Positions 10,961 through 23,968 of a stretch of 64,000 nt of DNA are shown piece after piece. Location of the stretch: positions 122,218-186,217 of the forward strand of contig MU270049.1 in the NCBI GenBank assembly GCA_021432635.1, read 5' to 3'. This DNA is from Thozetella sp. PMI_491 (Eukaryota; Ascomycota; Sordariomycetes; Chaetosphaeriales; Chaetosphaeriaceae). The notes beneath the pieces are model-generated. The model was not told the origin of the DNA. It made no database searches and saw nothing but the letters and a program-made list of their open reading frames with translations. Positions within the stretch are counted from its first letter, which is position 1, and each line of letters opens with the position of its first letter. The position numbers and the translations under genes were made by a program.

Positions 10961-13900
10961 ACGGTGTTTGGTGCGTCGGACTGGGTTGACTGTAATGCCT
11001 GGGTGTGATGTCTTTCACTAAATATTGTCTGCGCGTCCCCAGCATCTAGTTGTTCCGAGAGTGGTTGAATGTGGATGGGCATGGTGACATCTCAGCAAGG
11101 GCCTGTGTGACTCCTGGCCAATTACTTTTGCAACCGATAGATGTGTTATTTCGGGCTTATAGATTTGTATTCACGCTGCCGTAGGCATCAGCTTTCACTA
11201 GCCCTTCTTTTGCGGATCTATGGCATCCCCCACGGGTCCCAACGTGCCAGACGGCCGATTGTATATGTGATTCGAGGATACAGAGGCAGTGATATTCCGT
11301 GTAGCAACCGGACCGCTTAAGCCAGACGGCACACGAGAGTAATGCGTACCATGTCGAGCGCTATCGGAGCGGTTCTACATACGCATAGATGTCGCTTCAA
11401 GTGAAGCTGGGCCTGGGGACGTCCGTTTGGCATCCTAAGCGGTTACACGCGATCGATTCTGCCGTACTGGCTTCTCTCGAACACTACCGTCAGCAAGGTG
11501 AAGGATTCCTTAGATCAACTATATACAGCCGTGGTCGATGCTCCCTAAACTCTGGCCTATGGATCCATTAGCAGTCGTGATAAGTCGAACCTTGACTGGC
11601 TGGGTAATGAAACCCTGGCAAGGTCATTGGGTAGTCCCAGCTTGCAGAGGCAAAGCTGTCCCTATGCCTTAAGCCGAACTAGTACTTATGCCACCCATGC
11701 TTCGGCAGAAGAAGGACTGTTTTCAGCTATTATGTTTCTCGATGGAAAGAATCTCGGAGCACCATCTAAAGCCTAGCACTGCTCGTAGAGATAGCATCAT
11801 GTCGCATAGGTTAGAAGGATCCGGCAAGATCCACATCTTTTGCGATTAGGCAACTCCAACTACTGTTCGGCACCTATCGGTAACATTGAGCCCAAGAATG
11901 CTTTCTCGGTAAATATATATGTGTCCCAATAAATCGGTACACGAAGTAAGGTCAACATCAGCCAGAATCCCTTGTGGTAACTCTCATTCGCACAGCCGGG
12001 TGCCAGCGGTAGGAAGGCTTGAGGAAAGCGTTCCTTGCCTCCCCTCCACGGCTCTCCCTTCTCTTCTTACCACCTGATAGTTCATGGTCGCCAGCGGGAG
12101 TGGTCTCGTAGCTAGAGTCGGCTTGTGATCCTCGGTGACTCAGAATCCAAACTCCGAGAGTGTCAACACGACCTCTAATGGAATCTCGAGTATGCCCGAA
12201 ATAGCAGTAGCTGTTGTTTGTGGCCTCCCGACTCTAGCCAAGATGCGCTAGTACGAAGTATCATACTACAATGTCTGGGCCATCTTATCTTCCCAATATG
12301 AGGAACATCTAAGAAAGGTTTAATATTCATCGATATCAAGTCACTGCTGGATCGGTCCGTGTTGAGAACGGCCACAATAAATATATTGAACCTTGTAGAA
12401 GTCATGACGTCTGTTTGCACATATAGGCGTTAATTGTAACGACCAGGAAGATCCTGTTGACCCCAGAAACGACAGGACACCTGTAATGATGGATGCAGTG
12501 ACTGATCCACCTCTAAAGATCGTGACATCTTGGAACTAGAGACCGTCCAAGCAGTCGGGCCGAGATAGAAAACGAGGGCTCGTAAGTTTTCGGATTGCCG
12601 AGCATTCAAGTGGTACACACTCGAGCTTAGTCTACAAAGAAAATAATCTGCAGAGTCGATGTACGCGGTTTGTAGGACAAGTTCGAGGCGAGGAGAAACA
12701 TTTAGCCATTTGTACTGATATCTGTCTTAGCCCTCTCCATCTGCTTTGTAGACGTCCATGTTGCTGAGGAGGAAATGGTCGACACCACTTAGACATCGAG
12801 CCTCCGTATCGGAGAATCAAACAGAAACATTCCGCAACATATCCTAATACAGGGCTCGCCGAAGGCAGGAGAGGCCGAGGGCAGGTGTTAGGGTTCGAGG
12901 CCAGAGCTCCAGTACAGTCATGGCCAAGCATCTGCAGGCTGTCGCAAGTCTACGATCTCTGGCGTTGGCCGCGAATCCATTTACTAGGTGTCTCTTGTCT
13001 TAGGAAGCGTAGGATAACAGAACAAGCTTTCGACCTCGAGGTGACGAAGTGACGAGATATGCCTCCCGAATGGTGTCACCCAGCCGAGATCTCACGCAAG
13101 TCAGGCCGGATGCGGAGTTAAGGGGGGCTAGAAGGCAGTGGTCTCGGCCACTCTTTGAACCTTTCATCCATGTTGTGAACCGCTGCGGGAAAGGACAAGC
13201 AAACAAAACAGTCGCCTGTGTACAAGGGTTGGCGGTCATCATTTCATCCTTGGCCCCAATAGCTAGGACGGAGGATGCAAAGAACTTGCTATATGCTAGG
13301 GAGAAGGCTCTTCTTGAGCCTAACCAGCAGAGACATTGCGCCGATCTTTTCTAGGTCACCAATCACCTCCAGGCCACCGATCGCCGCGGCCGGAATCGCT
13401 CTTCGGAGCAGAACTCGCGGACCTTGTCGGCCTCCTGACTCTCAAGGCGGCGCAGGCCCGCCGACCCACCACGGGGCTACAGTGTGGCGGCAGTATATCG
13501 CCAAGGACGCCAACCTCGTCACCTGCCCATCGGTCGTACGACATCACGATGCAGCCGCCGATGGGTTCCGGCCGATGAACACCCATCCGTCGCACTCGCA
13601 ACGAGCCATCCGGGCCGAAGCCTGAGGGAGACAGCCTGCCAAGCCCATGGCCAAGAAAACATGGCGCGCCTGAGGAATTCGAAGTCGAAGCTACAGCAAA
13701 GTGGCATTCCGAGACGACCCGCCAAGCACGTGTGCGCTCCGAGACCCAAACACCCAATGTGGCATTCTCGTAGAAAGTGGCCGTCCCTGAAGCCTGTCAG
13801 TGGCGCCCAGCATTCCAGTTTCCCCAGCGCCCCGCAGAAAGGACCAAAGGCCAGCTCGCTGTTTGGGATGAAACAGTGACATGTCTTTCAGCGTCGTCCC

Positions 13901-16900
13901 AACCACAACCTCGTTGTGCCGAGAAAGCCTAGACCGATGAGACTCGCGACGCCGGGTCCCTAGCCTTGTCTGATGGAGCATGTACCGCCGCGTCGGTTCC
14001 CACCCCACGCTCTCTCGGTGCATCAGCCCACATAAACGTTTCGAAGATCTTGTGCGGGAAGGCATAAACCGCAGCAGCGGGAATGCGGTCGTTTCATGCG
14101 AGGCTGACAATGCGTTGGATGCAGCCCGACTGGAGACCTTTCCGACGACCAGGTACTACGAGGCTGCAGCTGAAGCTGAAGCGAGCGATTGCTACGAGAG
14201 GCCTGCCTTTCGTTCTTTTTACTCGCCAATTATGCCACCCCCCCTCTGGTTCTTTGCAATCTAACACTTCGTCCCAAGGAGATTCATGCTATTTTGACCA
14301 ACCCCGCGTTCATCCTGGGGAGGGGCGGCCTGACGTTGTGGGTAGAGCGTAGATGGTCAGCCACGCAATCTTTCTCTGACGGATATGCAACAGCATGTGA
14401 GCCTGCCAGCCCGTGGCTGCTCGCCGGCAAGTGTAACATCCGCCGGAAGGTACCTGAGGGGGAGAAAGAGAAGGAGAAAGAGGCATGCAAGCTGGGGTCC
14501 CGATAGGAACAACGCACTGCTTGGCGCGAGCCTGCTGCTCCCTTTCCTCCCATCGTCGTGCCACGCAATCGCCCTCCTGGCCGTGCCATCCCGTCACCAC
14601 CATACCACGACGCCGACGAGGCTGGAGGCTGTTGGTTTCGTTTCAACCCCGGTGGATGGCGGTTTCAGAACCCCAGCTTAGCCCCATGAGCACTGACTTA
14701 GTCCTGCTCTGGTATGCTCCCCATACCTATTTTGTCCTCCGTCCTTCCAAGCAATGAGTATGGAGTATGACTTACCTATTAGTACTGGGTGGGCACTGTG
14801 CGCCCATCACCTATTCTACGCGCCCACTCACTTCTTCGTGAGGGTTGCATTGGCTGGCCATATTTGGCAGGGTTCAGGCCGCCTGCTCCACGCGAGTGCA
14901 GCTGTTCCTAGCGGCGGCCATAGCGGCACCGGACTGATCGAAAGCGAAGGGACGGAGCGGTGCATAGCGTATGCCGGCCGAAGGAAGCACAGGATCGGTT
15001 GCTAGGGCGGGGGTGGGGGTGGGCACTGTGGCATGGGCATGGACGGAGCAGCACCTACCGCAACTAACTCCGTAGGTCTAGACTCACTGGCTGTGTCTCC
15101 CCTCTCGACTCTTGCTCACAGCCAAGCCCGGGGGCGCAAGAGAACAACGCTCACGACACGGTTCCCAAGGCCCTTGACGCATGCCAGTGAAATGTCACCT
15201 GCATCTGTGACGAAATAGCCAAGACGACCTCGCGTCCGCCTCTCCCAATGATTCGCGACAGGACGCGACAGTGGGCACTCGCAATATCCGATGCCCAACA
15301 CCAGGGCCCCGGCCGACGGGGCTCTTCGGTTGGCTACAGTAGCCAAGGGGAAATTTGGCTTCCGTTAGAGGCCCTGGCAAGCCTGGGTGCTTTGCTCTCC
15401 TCCTGCCGGGCAAGCCAGGGTTTGCTGCAGGATCATCGGCCCCACAACAGCCCGCGAGAGCCACAGCAGGCAAGGGTCCTTTTGGGGTTTGCTCTAACGC
15501 GACGCGCCAAGAGAGTATGTAGTCCGGTAGTTGCAGCGAGGACAGTTCAAGAAGACTCTTTTTTCGAATACCGACGTGAGAAGAAGAGGCGCGAGGGGAC
15601 CATGGTAGAGGCGAGGCGAGGGAAGAGCTGCGGAAACACGTCCGCCCCCAAAGGGAAATGAACCACAACAAAAATTATCTGTGACAAGGCGGGAGGGACG
15701 GGACGACAAAGGCGCTGCTAGGCTTTTCCCTCGACCGGCTTAAACATGAATGCAAAATGTGGTGGAAGCTTGTGCAACCGTGGACGAGAAGAGAGACTGT
15801 GCGCGCAATGATTACAACCACACCAGGACGGCACTGTACATGGCAATTGCCCTTTTTTCTTCCTATCTTGTTCTGATTTCTTCGTACTCCTTCATTCTGT
15901 CCCGCGCCGGCGCTCCTTGATATCCTTGCAGAGACCAATCCTAATTAGGCCAGGATAGGGAAGCCGTCACAGTGTTAATTTGGGGTGCCCCCCCGGGTAG
16001 ACTCTAGGGAATGAGGTCGAGGTCAGGAAACCATCGCGCCAAGAGATGTTGAGAAGCAAGCACCGGGTACGGCGTCTCGGCGCCGCACCGGCCGATACGT
16101 TCATCACGAGGCGAACCGGTTGCCGGGAGGGGTATTCTCATGCTGACAAGAGATGGGGACAAAATCCCAGTTCTCCCTCGCCCGGCGCAGACCGCTACTT
16201 GCGGGAATAAAGCGTGCATACAAGACAGATCGGTGGCGACTGCAGGGCGACACCGAGCAGCTCCGAGTCGCGTGCCGACCTGCCCCGGCAGCTCGGGCCC
16301 AGAGGGGATATCGAGCGCCAAGCCGCCTGAGGCATGAGGCGAGAGAGGGCCGAGGGGGGAGCACGAGGAAGGCGACAAATGGAGGAGGAGAGGGATGAGG
16401 CGAGCGGCGAACCGGTAAACCGGGCATGGGCAACGGCCCTTCTCCCAACATGGGGGCACACGGAGCGATCTCCTCCCACCCCCCGTTGCGTGGACGGCCA
16501 ATTGTCGACATGTGCGCGAAGGGACAACGAGTGAATTGGGTGCCCAAGAACCCAAGAGCCTAAGAGACGCAAGGGACAATCTACCTCAGTATAGAGGCCG
16601 GGCTTGACCGAACGCGTCGATCATTGGAATCTAGGAGTTGTGAAGATCTGGCTGGGCACATCTTGGCATAATTTTTTTTTCTTTTTCCCTTCTTCCCTGC
16701 CGGCGCAGCTTTTCGGAGCCCTAGGTTCCTATTGCTGGCGAGGCCGAAAGGGCACATCCCGCGCAGCCGGACACGCGCAGGAGCTTGGGCCTGTGGGTGA
16801 CCCGAAACGGGCAGCTTGTCGAGAGAGCCGATCGATGCATGGGAAAAATCGGCACGAATCACACAGCTGACAGTCCCTCCTTCCTCCCCACCGGCCCGGC

Positions 16901-17662
16901 TTCTCTGGAAGCACTGTCCTGAGTAAGAGGGCGAGATGACGTAGTGCGTCTTTTCGCTCCGGCACTTGGTCTCATTGCGTGCACGGCACGTAAAACGAAA
17001 TGAACAAGAAAAAAAAGAGAGAGGCGAGATTGTGGCACGAGCCTCAAGGACAGGAAAGACTTAGATTCTAGACTTAAGACCCCCGACTCATTAGACTACT
17101 CTGGTATGGCCTAAGGTGCGGATGTCAAGCAGGTGGGCGTGGGAGGAAACGCCAGGCCTGCTGTGAAGCCAAGGCCCCCGAGGTTCCTAAAAAGAAAGGA
17201 AAACAAGCACAGGGGTCGCTCGGTCTACCGTTTCTGCATCGCCGCCTCTACTTCTTCAGCACGCCTTGCTGGTACTACTATTAGTCGCAGCGCCCTGGTT
17301 GCTCGTCTGGCAACTAACAGCCGGGGGCGTAACCGCTGCGGAAGCCCTCGCAGGCGTTAGCTCGCACGCGGGCGCCTCCGAGGGAAGCCACGGCACAGTA
17401 GAGTCTCGCCAGTTCTCGCACGTTGTCTCGAACCTCGCGACCAGGGGTGCCCCGGGCAAGGGAGCTCTTTTGGCTGAGATAAGGGCCTTTGCTCTGTGGG
17501 TAGATTGCTACCCTCAATGGCCAGTCAGGAGGCGCGGAAGGAGCATGGGCACCCCAGTTGCCTCCCCATGGGTCATGACGGACAGCCAAACAAGTCGGAA
17601 AGCTTGTTGTGATCAGTGATCGGATGGAGGTGGAGGAGGAGAAGAAGAAGCGGGAGATGGAA

Positions 17663-17678
17663 GGGGGGGGGGGGGGGG
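17663..17678. repeat. 16-G homopolymer
   Basis: Uninterrupted run of 16 G in the gene-free block. Its length may be imprecise in the assembly. Confidence 0.85.
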
Positions 17679-18655
17679 AGTCAGCCTTTGAGCACGGAGC
17701 TCCTCGAGAGCTACGCCAACTACCTCGAGGGCAGGGAAGCCGTAGCAACAAAACAATCAACAGCCGGCACCCCCCTCCTCCTCCCTTGCTGGCTCATCTC
17801 TCACGACATTGGACAGTGAGTGGTCTGGGCAGCTTTTTGGGGTTCCATGCGTGTCAATTGAGGCCGACTTGGCACAATTTTTTTTCTTCCCTTTTGGCGC
17901 AGCGTGAATCGGCGTTCTCTACTTTTGACCGCCCTTCCGGAGCGGGAAGCGCCCATACAGCTTTGCCCGTGACCACGCAGGGAAGATTTTGCCAGCTTGT
18001 CGTCATTTTGGAGCAGAGCTCGGCGCCCCGGAAGGGCCAGAAGAAAAAAAATCCCGCATAGCTCCCAAGGTCAGACGGTACGCGGGTGGGGCAGCAGAAC
18101 AAGGTACCTTGGACCTGTGATATTGCCACAAATGGGAAGCTCCAGGTGGGGCCGAGATACTTGTTTACCATGCGAGATTAAAGTAACTCGGAATCGCGAC
18201 CTGCAGGTGGCCGGCCCGCCATTGGGCCGTTGGGGATGACGGCCACCTTGCCCCACCGTGCATCCCTAGCTTAGGGCCGTGTGAATTGGCTTGACTAGAG
18301 GCTCCGACCTCGAGCCGATGTTGTGGTGGGAGGCGAGACTAGGGCGTGGTGCCTAGCAATTGACACCCTGCCAAAACCGTGCCGGGGATCCCGTCGCGCA
18401 CTGTGCGTAAGATACGGCACCCGCAGCCTGTGCGACCTTTTTTTTTTTTTCCACTCGTGCGCGTGTGCCTGCTTGCTTTGACCAGCTGCGAGGGTGCTGG
18501 ACCCGCATCCCGCCGAGAGAGCAGGTGCCACCCGGGATGAGCTGCCATGAACGTGCTGGACTTCGTACCCCCCCCCCCGTGGCAGGCCCAAGTCGACTGT
18601 GACCTAGCCAGGGCCCGGGTCAGGGCCCCAGAAAAACAGCGCTACTACGTATTCC

Positions 18656-18666
18656 GTACTGTACCT
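18656..18666. promoter_or_regulatory. Partial copy of recurrent palindrome (GTACTGTACCT)
   Basis: Eleven bases identical to the core of the 15-bp palindromes at 36221 and 39764, about 520 bp upstream of the PMA1 ATG. A regulatory role is inferred only. Confidence 0.3.
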
Positions 18667-19182
18667 TAGACGGACAGGATTGACTCTGATCTTGGGCCGG
18701 ACGGGTCACCCACGGTCCACGGGTAGGTTGTGCTCTCGCCCCCGGCCGGAAAGGTTGAAATACGTCTGCCACCCACACTTTCTCCTTTCCCTCTTCTCTC
18801 TTTCCCTTTTACGCCCGGAGGTCCTCTTCAAAATTCCCTTCGACGTGAGGTCTCAGTGCTAAGGCCGACTTCCCTTCGTCCTCCCCACTCCTCGTCTGTC
18901 TCCTCGGGCTGTGGACGATATTTCCTTTTACCTTCCAACACGCGCGCCACATACCTCATCCCGCACCTATTAGGTCATCAAAACAAGTTTGCCTCGCCCG
19001 CGCTCGCGAAGGAAAAAGAAAACAGCCAACGTTGTGCTCTTTTCTCCCGCCCTCTATTCTCAGCATCTCTTCTTCTTTTCCGCTCCCCTAGAGAGCAGCG
19101 CCGCCAGACTGTGCGAGTCCTAGAGCGCTTCATCCCGCACCTGGTAGCTTGAGCAGAGCTTCATCTGCACCCGCTCATCGCC

Positions 19183-22100
19183 ATGGCCGAGTCCACGACC
19201 GGTGCGCCCCAATTGGACGCGCCCAAGTTCGACGAGAAGCACGTTGAGGCCCACGCCGAGAAGGCACCGGCCAGCAAGGTTGAGGGAGACGAGGAGGAGG
19301 ATGAGGATATTGACGCCCTCATCGAGGACCTCGAGAGCCAGGACGGCCACGGAGATGTGAGTATTGTTTTGTTTGTTGTTTTGCGACGCTGGCCCACCGG
19401 CTTTCTCTCGGCTCTTCCACCTAGTCTCTGGGGTGTACTGCCTGTGGCTCCCGTTCGCGCGGGTGTGGAGCTTGGCGGAGCCTCGTCCGAGCTCGACAAT
19501 TTCGCCGATCAATCCTTGCAAACCAGCCTAGGAGCTCAATTGGAGCTCCCCCCCACCTGCTCAATTGGCCGCAAAGCCTAGGAGCCAGACTTGGAAAACT
19601 CGGCTTGCTAGGTGTGGCCGCACTGGCGCAAAACAGGAACTGGGGCTCGAAATCAAGCAACTGTCTAGGACTAGGAACCCTGGCAATTGACGTGCTAACC
19701 GATGGCTTTTTTTGCAGGTCGATGATGAAGAGGATCAAACCCCTGGCGCAGGCCGTGTCGTCCCTGAGGACAGTACGTGATAGCAATCCCTTTAACCCCT
19801 CTTCCCTTCCAAATTTCTCCCAGAGCTTGGAGGCGAACGCTTCACCGTTGCCGTCTCACCACCGGTGCGAACGACGACGGCGGGCACTCTGGGTTCGGGA
19901 CCACCGCAGACATGTATGACTAACCCGGCGTCCCTTACAGTGCTCCAAACGGACACCCGTGTCGGTCTGACCGAGGCCGAGGTCACCGCCCGCCGCAGGA
20001 AATATGGTCTCAACCAGATGAAGTACGTTCTGCCCCACCCATTTGTTCGCGCTAGCCCGAAGCTTGCCCCCCGCCATTGCCGCGAGTCAGCACCCGCAAA
20101 TCCAAACAATCCAAACAAAGGGCTTTGGCATTGGCTCGAGGTTGCGCTGAGAGCTCGCGATTGCGATTGACCAGTTGACCTGGCCGTAAAGCGCGGTCGC
20201 GGTTCGCTATGGGGCTATGCGTATGAGATCGGTTGTGCCAGGATCCCAATGCTAATGCGATGGCTTTCTCTGCAGGGAGGAAAAGGAGAACCTCATTCTC
20301 AAGTTCTTCAGCTACTTTGTCGGACCCATCCAGTTCGTCATGGAGGTATGTGCCCGGAGATCGCAGTTGTGGTCCCTTCTTCCTCTGGCGGCGACTCTGA
20401 GCTGCAGATGGAACAAAGACTAACGAATTCGCTCTAGGCCGCTGCCGTTCTGTAATTTGCTCCCCATCCCTTGGCGTCGCCGGACGACATACTAACGCTA
20501 GCTCACAGGGCCGCTGGTCTCAAGGACTGGGTCGATTTCGGTGTCATCTGTGGTTTGCTTTTGCTCAACGCCGCCGTCGGTTTCATCCAGGAGTTCCAGG
20601 CTGGTTCTATCGTCGACGAGCTGAAGAAGACCCTCGCTCTCAAGGCTGTTGTTCTGCGTGATGGTAATCTCAAGGAGATTGAGGCTCCCGAGGTCGTTCC
20701 CGGCGATATCCTCCAGGTTGAGGAGGGTACTATTATCCCCGCCGACGGCCGTATCGTGACGGACGATGCTTTCCTCCAGGTCGACCAGTCTGCCATCACC
20801 GGTGAATCTCTCGCTGTCGACAAGCACAAGAACGACCAGTGCTATGCTTCCAGTGCCGTCAAGCGTGGCGAGGCCTTCATTGTGGTCACCGCTACTGGTG
20901 ACAGTAAGTGCTATTCTTGAATAGGATCAGTTGAGAAACCGCTAGCTAACTCTTTCAGACACTTTCGTCGGTCGTGCCGCTGCCTTGGTTAACGCCGCCA
21001 GCGCTGGAACTGGTCACTTCACTGAGGTTTTGAACGGAATCGGTACCATTCTTCTGATTCTCGTCATCTTCACCAACTTGGTTGTTTGGATCAGCTCTTT
21101 CTACCGCTCCAACGGCATTGTCCAGATCCTCGAGTTCACCCTCGCCATCACCATCATTGGTGTCCCGGTTGGCCTTCCCGCCGTCGTTACCACCACCATG
21201 GCTGTCGGTGCCGCCTACCTCGCTCGCAAGAAGGCCATCGTCCAGAAGCTCTCGGCTATTGAGTCGCTGGCTGGTGTCGAGATTCTCTGCTCCGACAAGA
21301 CCGGTACCCTCACCAAGAACAAGCTGTCTCTCGCTGAGCCCTACACGGTGGCTGGCGTCGACCCCGAAGACCTGATGTTGACTGCTTGCCTGGCTGCCTC
21401 GCGCAAGAAGAAGGGCATGGATGCCATCGACAAGGCTTTCCTTAAGGCACTCAAGTACTACCCCCGCGCCAAGGGTGTTCTCAGCCGGTACAAGGTCATC
21501 GATTTCCATCCCTTCGACCCCGTCTCCAAGAAGGTTGTTGCTCTCGTCGAGTCTCCCCAGGGTGAGCGCATCACCTGTGTCAAGGGCGCTCCTCTTTTCG
21601 TGCTCAAGACCGTCGAGGAGGACCACCCCATCAACGAGGAAGTCGACGCTGCCTACAAGAACAAGGTCGCCGAGTTCGCTACCCGTGGTTTCCGTTCTCT
21701 CGGTGTTGCTCGCAAGCGTGATGGCGGTGCTTGGGAGATTCTCGGAATCATGCCCTGCAGCGACCCCCCGCGTCACGACACTGCCCGCACCATCAACGAG
21801 GCCAAGTCTCTCGGTCTGTCCATCAAGATGCTTACGGGTGATGCCGTCGGTATCGCTCGTGAGACCTCGCGCCAGCTCGGCCTCGGCACCAACGTCTACA
21901 ACGCTGAGCGTCTTGGTCTCGGCGGCGGCGGTGACATGCCCGGTTCTGAGGTCTACGATTTCGTCGAGGCCGCCGATGGCTTCGCCGAGGTGTTCCCCCA
22001 GCACAAGTACAACGTTGTTGAGATTCTGCAGCAGCGTGGCTACCTGGTGGCCATGACTGGTGATGGTGTCAACGATGCTCCGTCCCTGAAGAAGGCCGAC

Positions 22101-22993
22101 ACTGGTATCGCCGTCGAGGGTGCCTCTGATGCTGCCCGCTCGGCTGCCGACATTGTCTTCCTCGCCCCCGGTCTTGGTGCCATCATTGACGCCCTCAAGA
22201 CTTCCCGCCAGATCTTCCACCGCATGTACGCCTACGTCGTCTACCGTATTGCTCTGTCGATCCACCTTGAGATCTACCTGGGTCTCTGGATTGCCATTCT
22301 GAACCGCAGCCTCAACATCGAGCTTGTCGTCTTCATTGCTATCTTCGCCGATGTTGCGACCCTGGCCATTGCTTACGACAACGCCCCCTTCAGCAAGACC
22401 CCCGTCAAGTGGAACCTGCCCAAGCTCTGGGGTATGTCGGTCCTGCTTGGTGTCGTTCTGGCTGTCGGTACCTGGATTACTGTCACCACTATGTACGCTG
22501 GTGGCGAGAACGGCGGTATTGTCCAGAACTTCGGTAACATGGATGAGGTTGTCTTCCTGGAGATCTCCCTCACCGAGAACTGGCTTATCTTTATCACCCG
22601 TGCCAACGGCCCCTTCTGGTCTTCGATTCCTAGCTGGCAGCTTTCCGGGGCTATTCTCCTCGTCGACCTGATCGCTACCTTCTTCACCATCTGGGGTTGG
22701 TTTGTCGGCCCGGACACCAGCATCGTCGCCGTCGTCCGTATCTGGATCTTCTCCTTCGGTGTCTTCTGCATCATGGGAGGGTGAGTGTCCCCCTTACTAG
22801 TGCTGCTTTCGGAGTTATCAAACAGTGGTTGCTAACTCCCCTTTTTAGTGTCTACTACATCCTCCAGGACAGCGTCGGCTTCGACAACCTGATGCACGGC
22901 AAGTCGCCCAAGGGCAACCAGAAGCAACGCTCGCTCGAGGACTTCGTCGTCTCTTTGCAGCGTGTCTCGACCCAGCACGAGAAGTCGCAGTAG
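19183..22993 (+). CDS. pma1: Plasma-membrane H+-ATPase (P3A-type)
   Basis: Eight exons: 19183-19356, 19718-19772, 19941-20022, 20276-20345, 20438-20451, 20509-20903, 20959-22780, 22849-22993, giving 918 residues. It pumps protons out of the cell and energises nutrient uptake. P-type ATPase motifs are complete: TGES at about 229, the phosphorylated Asp376 in CSDKTGTLT, and TGDGVNDAP at about 630-638. Membrane helices flank these, and [10 protein letters not shown] is in M4. The N-terminus is acidic ([15 protein letters not shown]) and the C-terminus is the autoinhibitory tail [21 protein letters not shown], whose Ser/Thr pair corresponds to the yeast site phosphorylated on glucose activation. 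Exon 5 is only 14 nt and codes for AAAVL with its neighbours. Strong codon bias yields long antisense open frames that are not genes. Confidence 0.98.
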
Positions 22994-23373
22994 ATGGACG
23001 TGCATGGCAAGAGAAGCTAGCTCCCGGCTTAGCGAGGGAGAATGTCAATTACACTGTACCCTGTCGCCGCCTTTGGCGCAGGGGTTGGTCACTTGACTTT
23101 TCTATGTTTAAATTGTAGCATGGCTTTTGGGGGGGAAGACTCCATACCCATACACTTCCTTAGGGTGAAACTTAATCGTAAAGGATAAAAAATAGTCGCT
23201 GTCCCCCGCCTCTCTTGTCGGTCGTGCATGTAGAACTAGCGCTTGCGGGCTATTAACGCTGGGCTATGCAGCCCAGCATCTACTTGTCTTCCTGGCCTAA
23301 GTAGCCCGAACATGGCCCCTAGCCCGCGAGCCCTTTGGGCGAGTCCTACCCGATAGCTTCAGCCGTAATGGTG
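22994..23373. other. Convergent 3' region, PMA1 / ABM gene
   Basis: 380 bp between the stop codons of two convergent genes. No other feature seen. Confidence 0.6.
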
Positions 23374-23968
23374 TCACTGTGGGACGATAACGTCTTGGCT
23401 AGTGTCCAGTTCCTCAGCACGCCTCAGGTCCATGGGCCGTTCGAGCAGTGGAATGACATAGGGATCGAAAGTCTTCCAGTAAGCTTGGGGGGGGAGGGTC
23501 AGCGAGGGAGCTAGCTCGTCGTAATGGACAGAGCGGGCCGGTAGCGCGGCACAGCTTACGGTTCTCAAGATGGTATTTCTGGCTCTGCTCCCATATTCAC
23601 GTCAACGAATTGGCTCTGCCCATGCGGTCGTGCTACGAGGACGGGTAGTCAAACTAGCAAGGCCTTTGGAACTCACCCCTTCGTTCTCATATCGCTCGAC
23701 TATTGTACTACTCGCATCCAGAGTTAGAAATTGGGTGGAGCTGGGTCCAGACTTGCCTGAGGACGAATTCTGGAAGCTGGGAGGGACAATTCTGACACTG
23801 AGATACGTACAACGCTCGAGGATCCTTGACATCCTGCATCACGAACCAATCGATGGTCTCCTTGTCTTGACGGTAGACGCGAGAGGCTTCAATTAGCTTG
23901 AGCTTGATCTTCTCAACGGCCACGGGGTCGTCCTTGGCGTAGAGGTGGACTGTGATTGTATAGACCAT
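23374..23968 (-). CDS. Small dimeric alpha/beta-barrel (ABM-type) protein
   Basis: Four exons on the minus strand: 23968-23811, 23707-23677, 23584-23560, 23483-23374, giving 107 residues. The chain starts MVYTITVHLYAKDD, continues ETIDWFVMQDVKDPRAFTIVERYE, and ends with SQKYHLENPYWKTFDPYVIPLLE. This is the pattern of antibiotic-biosynthesis-monooxygenase-fold ferredoxin-like dimers, with the ERYE strand and the late HLENPYW helix. Members include heme-degrading and quinone-forming monooxygenases and many of unknown role; I cannot assign a substrate. The two middle exons are only 31 and 25 nt, and the F-I-V-E junction required using an internal TAG acceptor. No signal peptide. Confidence 0.8.

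Larger units (their letters stand above)
10961..19182. other. 8.2 kb gene-free block between YHM2 and PMA1
   Basis: No frame here resembles a known protein or assembles into a plausible spliced gene. Frames of 130-190 codons around 13350-13880 and 16000-16580 overlap on both strands and lack recognisable motifs. I found no tRNA T-loop consensus, 5S-like block, terminal inverted repeat or transposase/reverse transcriptase motif. The right end (about 18640-19180) is the PMA1 promoter and its pyrimidine-rich leader. Homopolymers occur at 17663-17678 (16 G) and 18568-18578 (11 C). Non-coding RNA or a decayed repeat cannot be excluded. Confidence 0.5.

Noticed and set aside
12890-12910. GGTTCGAGGC resembling a tRNA T-loop
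   Set aside because: Flanks do not pair as a T-stem, and no acceptor or anticodon arm is found upstream. Other TTCGA matches checked (5573, 24601, 62780) fail likewise.
13350-13880. Overlapping 130-codon frames on both strands
   Set aside because: Mutually overlapping, no motif, no intron pattern. Treated as chance frames in a GC-rich patch.
16004-16579. 191-codon minus-strand frame in the gene-free block
   Set aside because: Overlapped by other long frames on both strands, composition typical of GC-rich non-coding DNA, no recognisable motif.
20955-22265. 436-codon open frame antisense to PMA1
   Set aside because: It mirrors the strongly biased codons of the PMA1 sense frame, has no domain features and no splice or start context. 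Such shadows are expected opposite highly expressed fungal genes.
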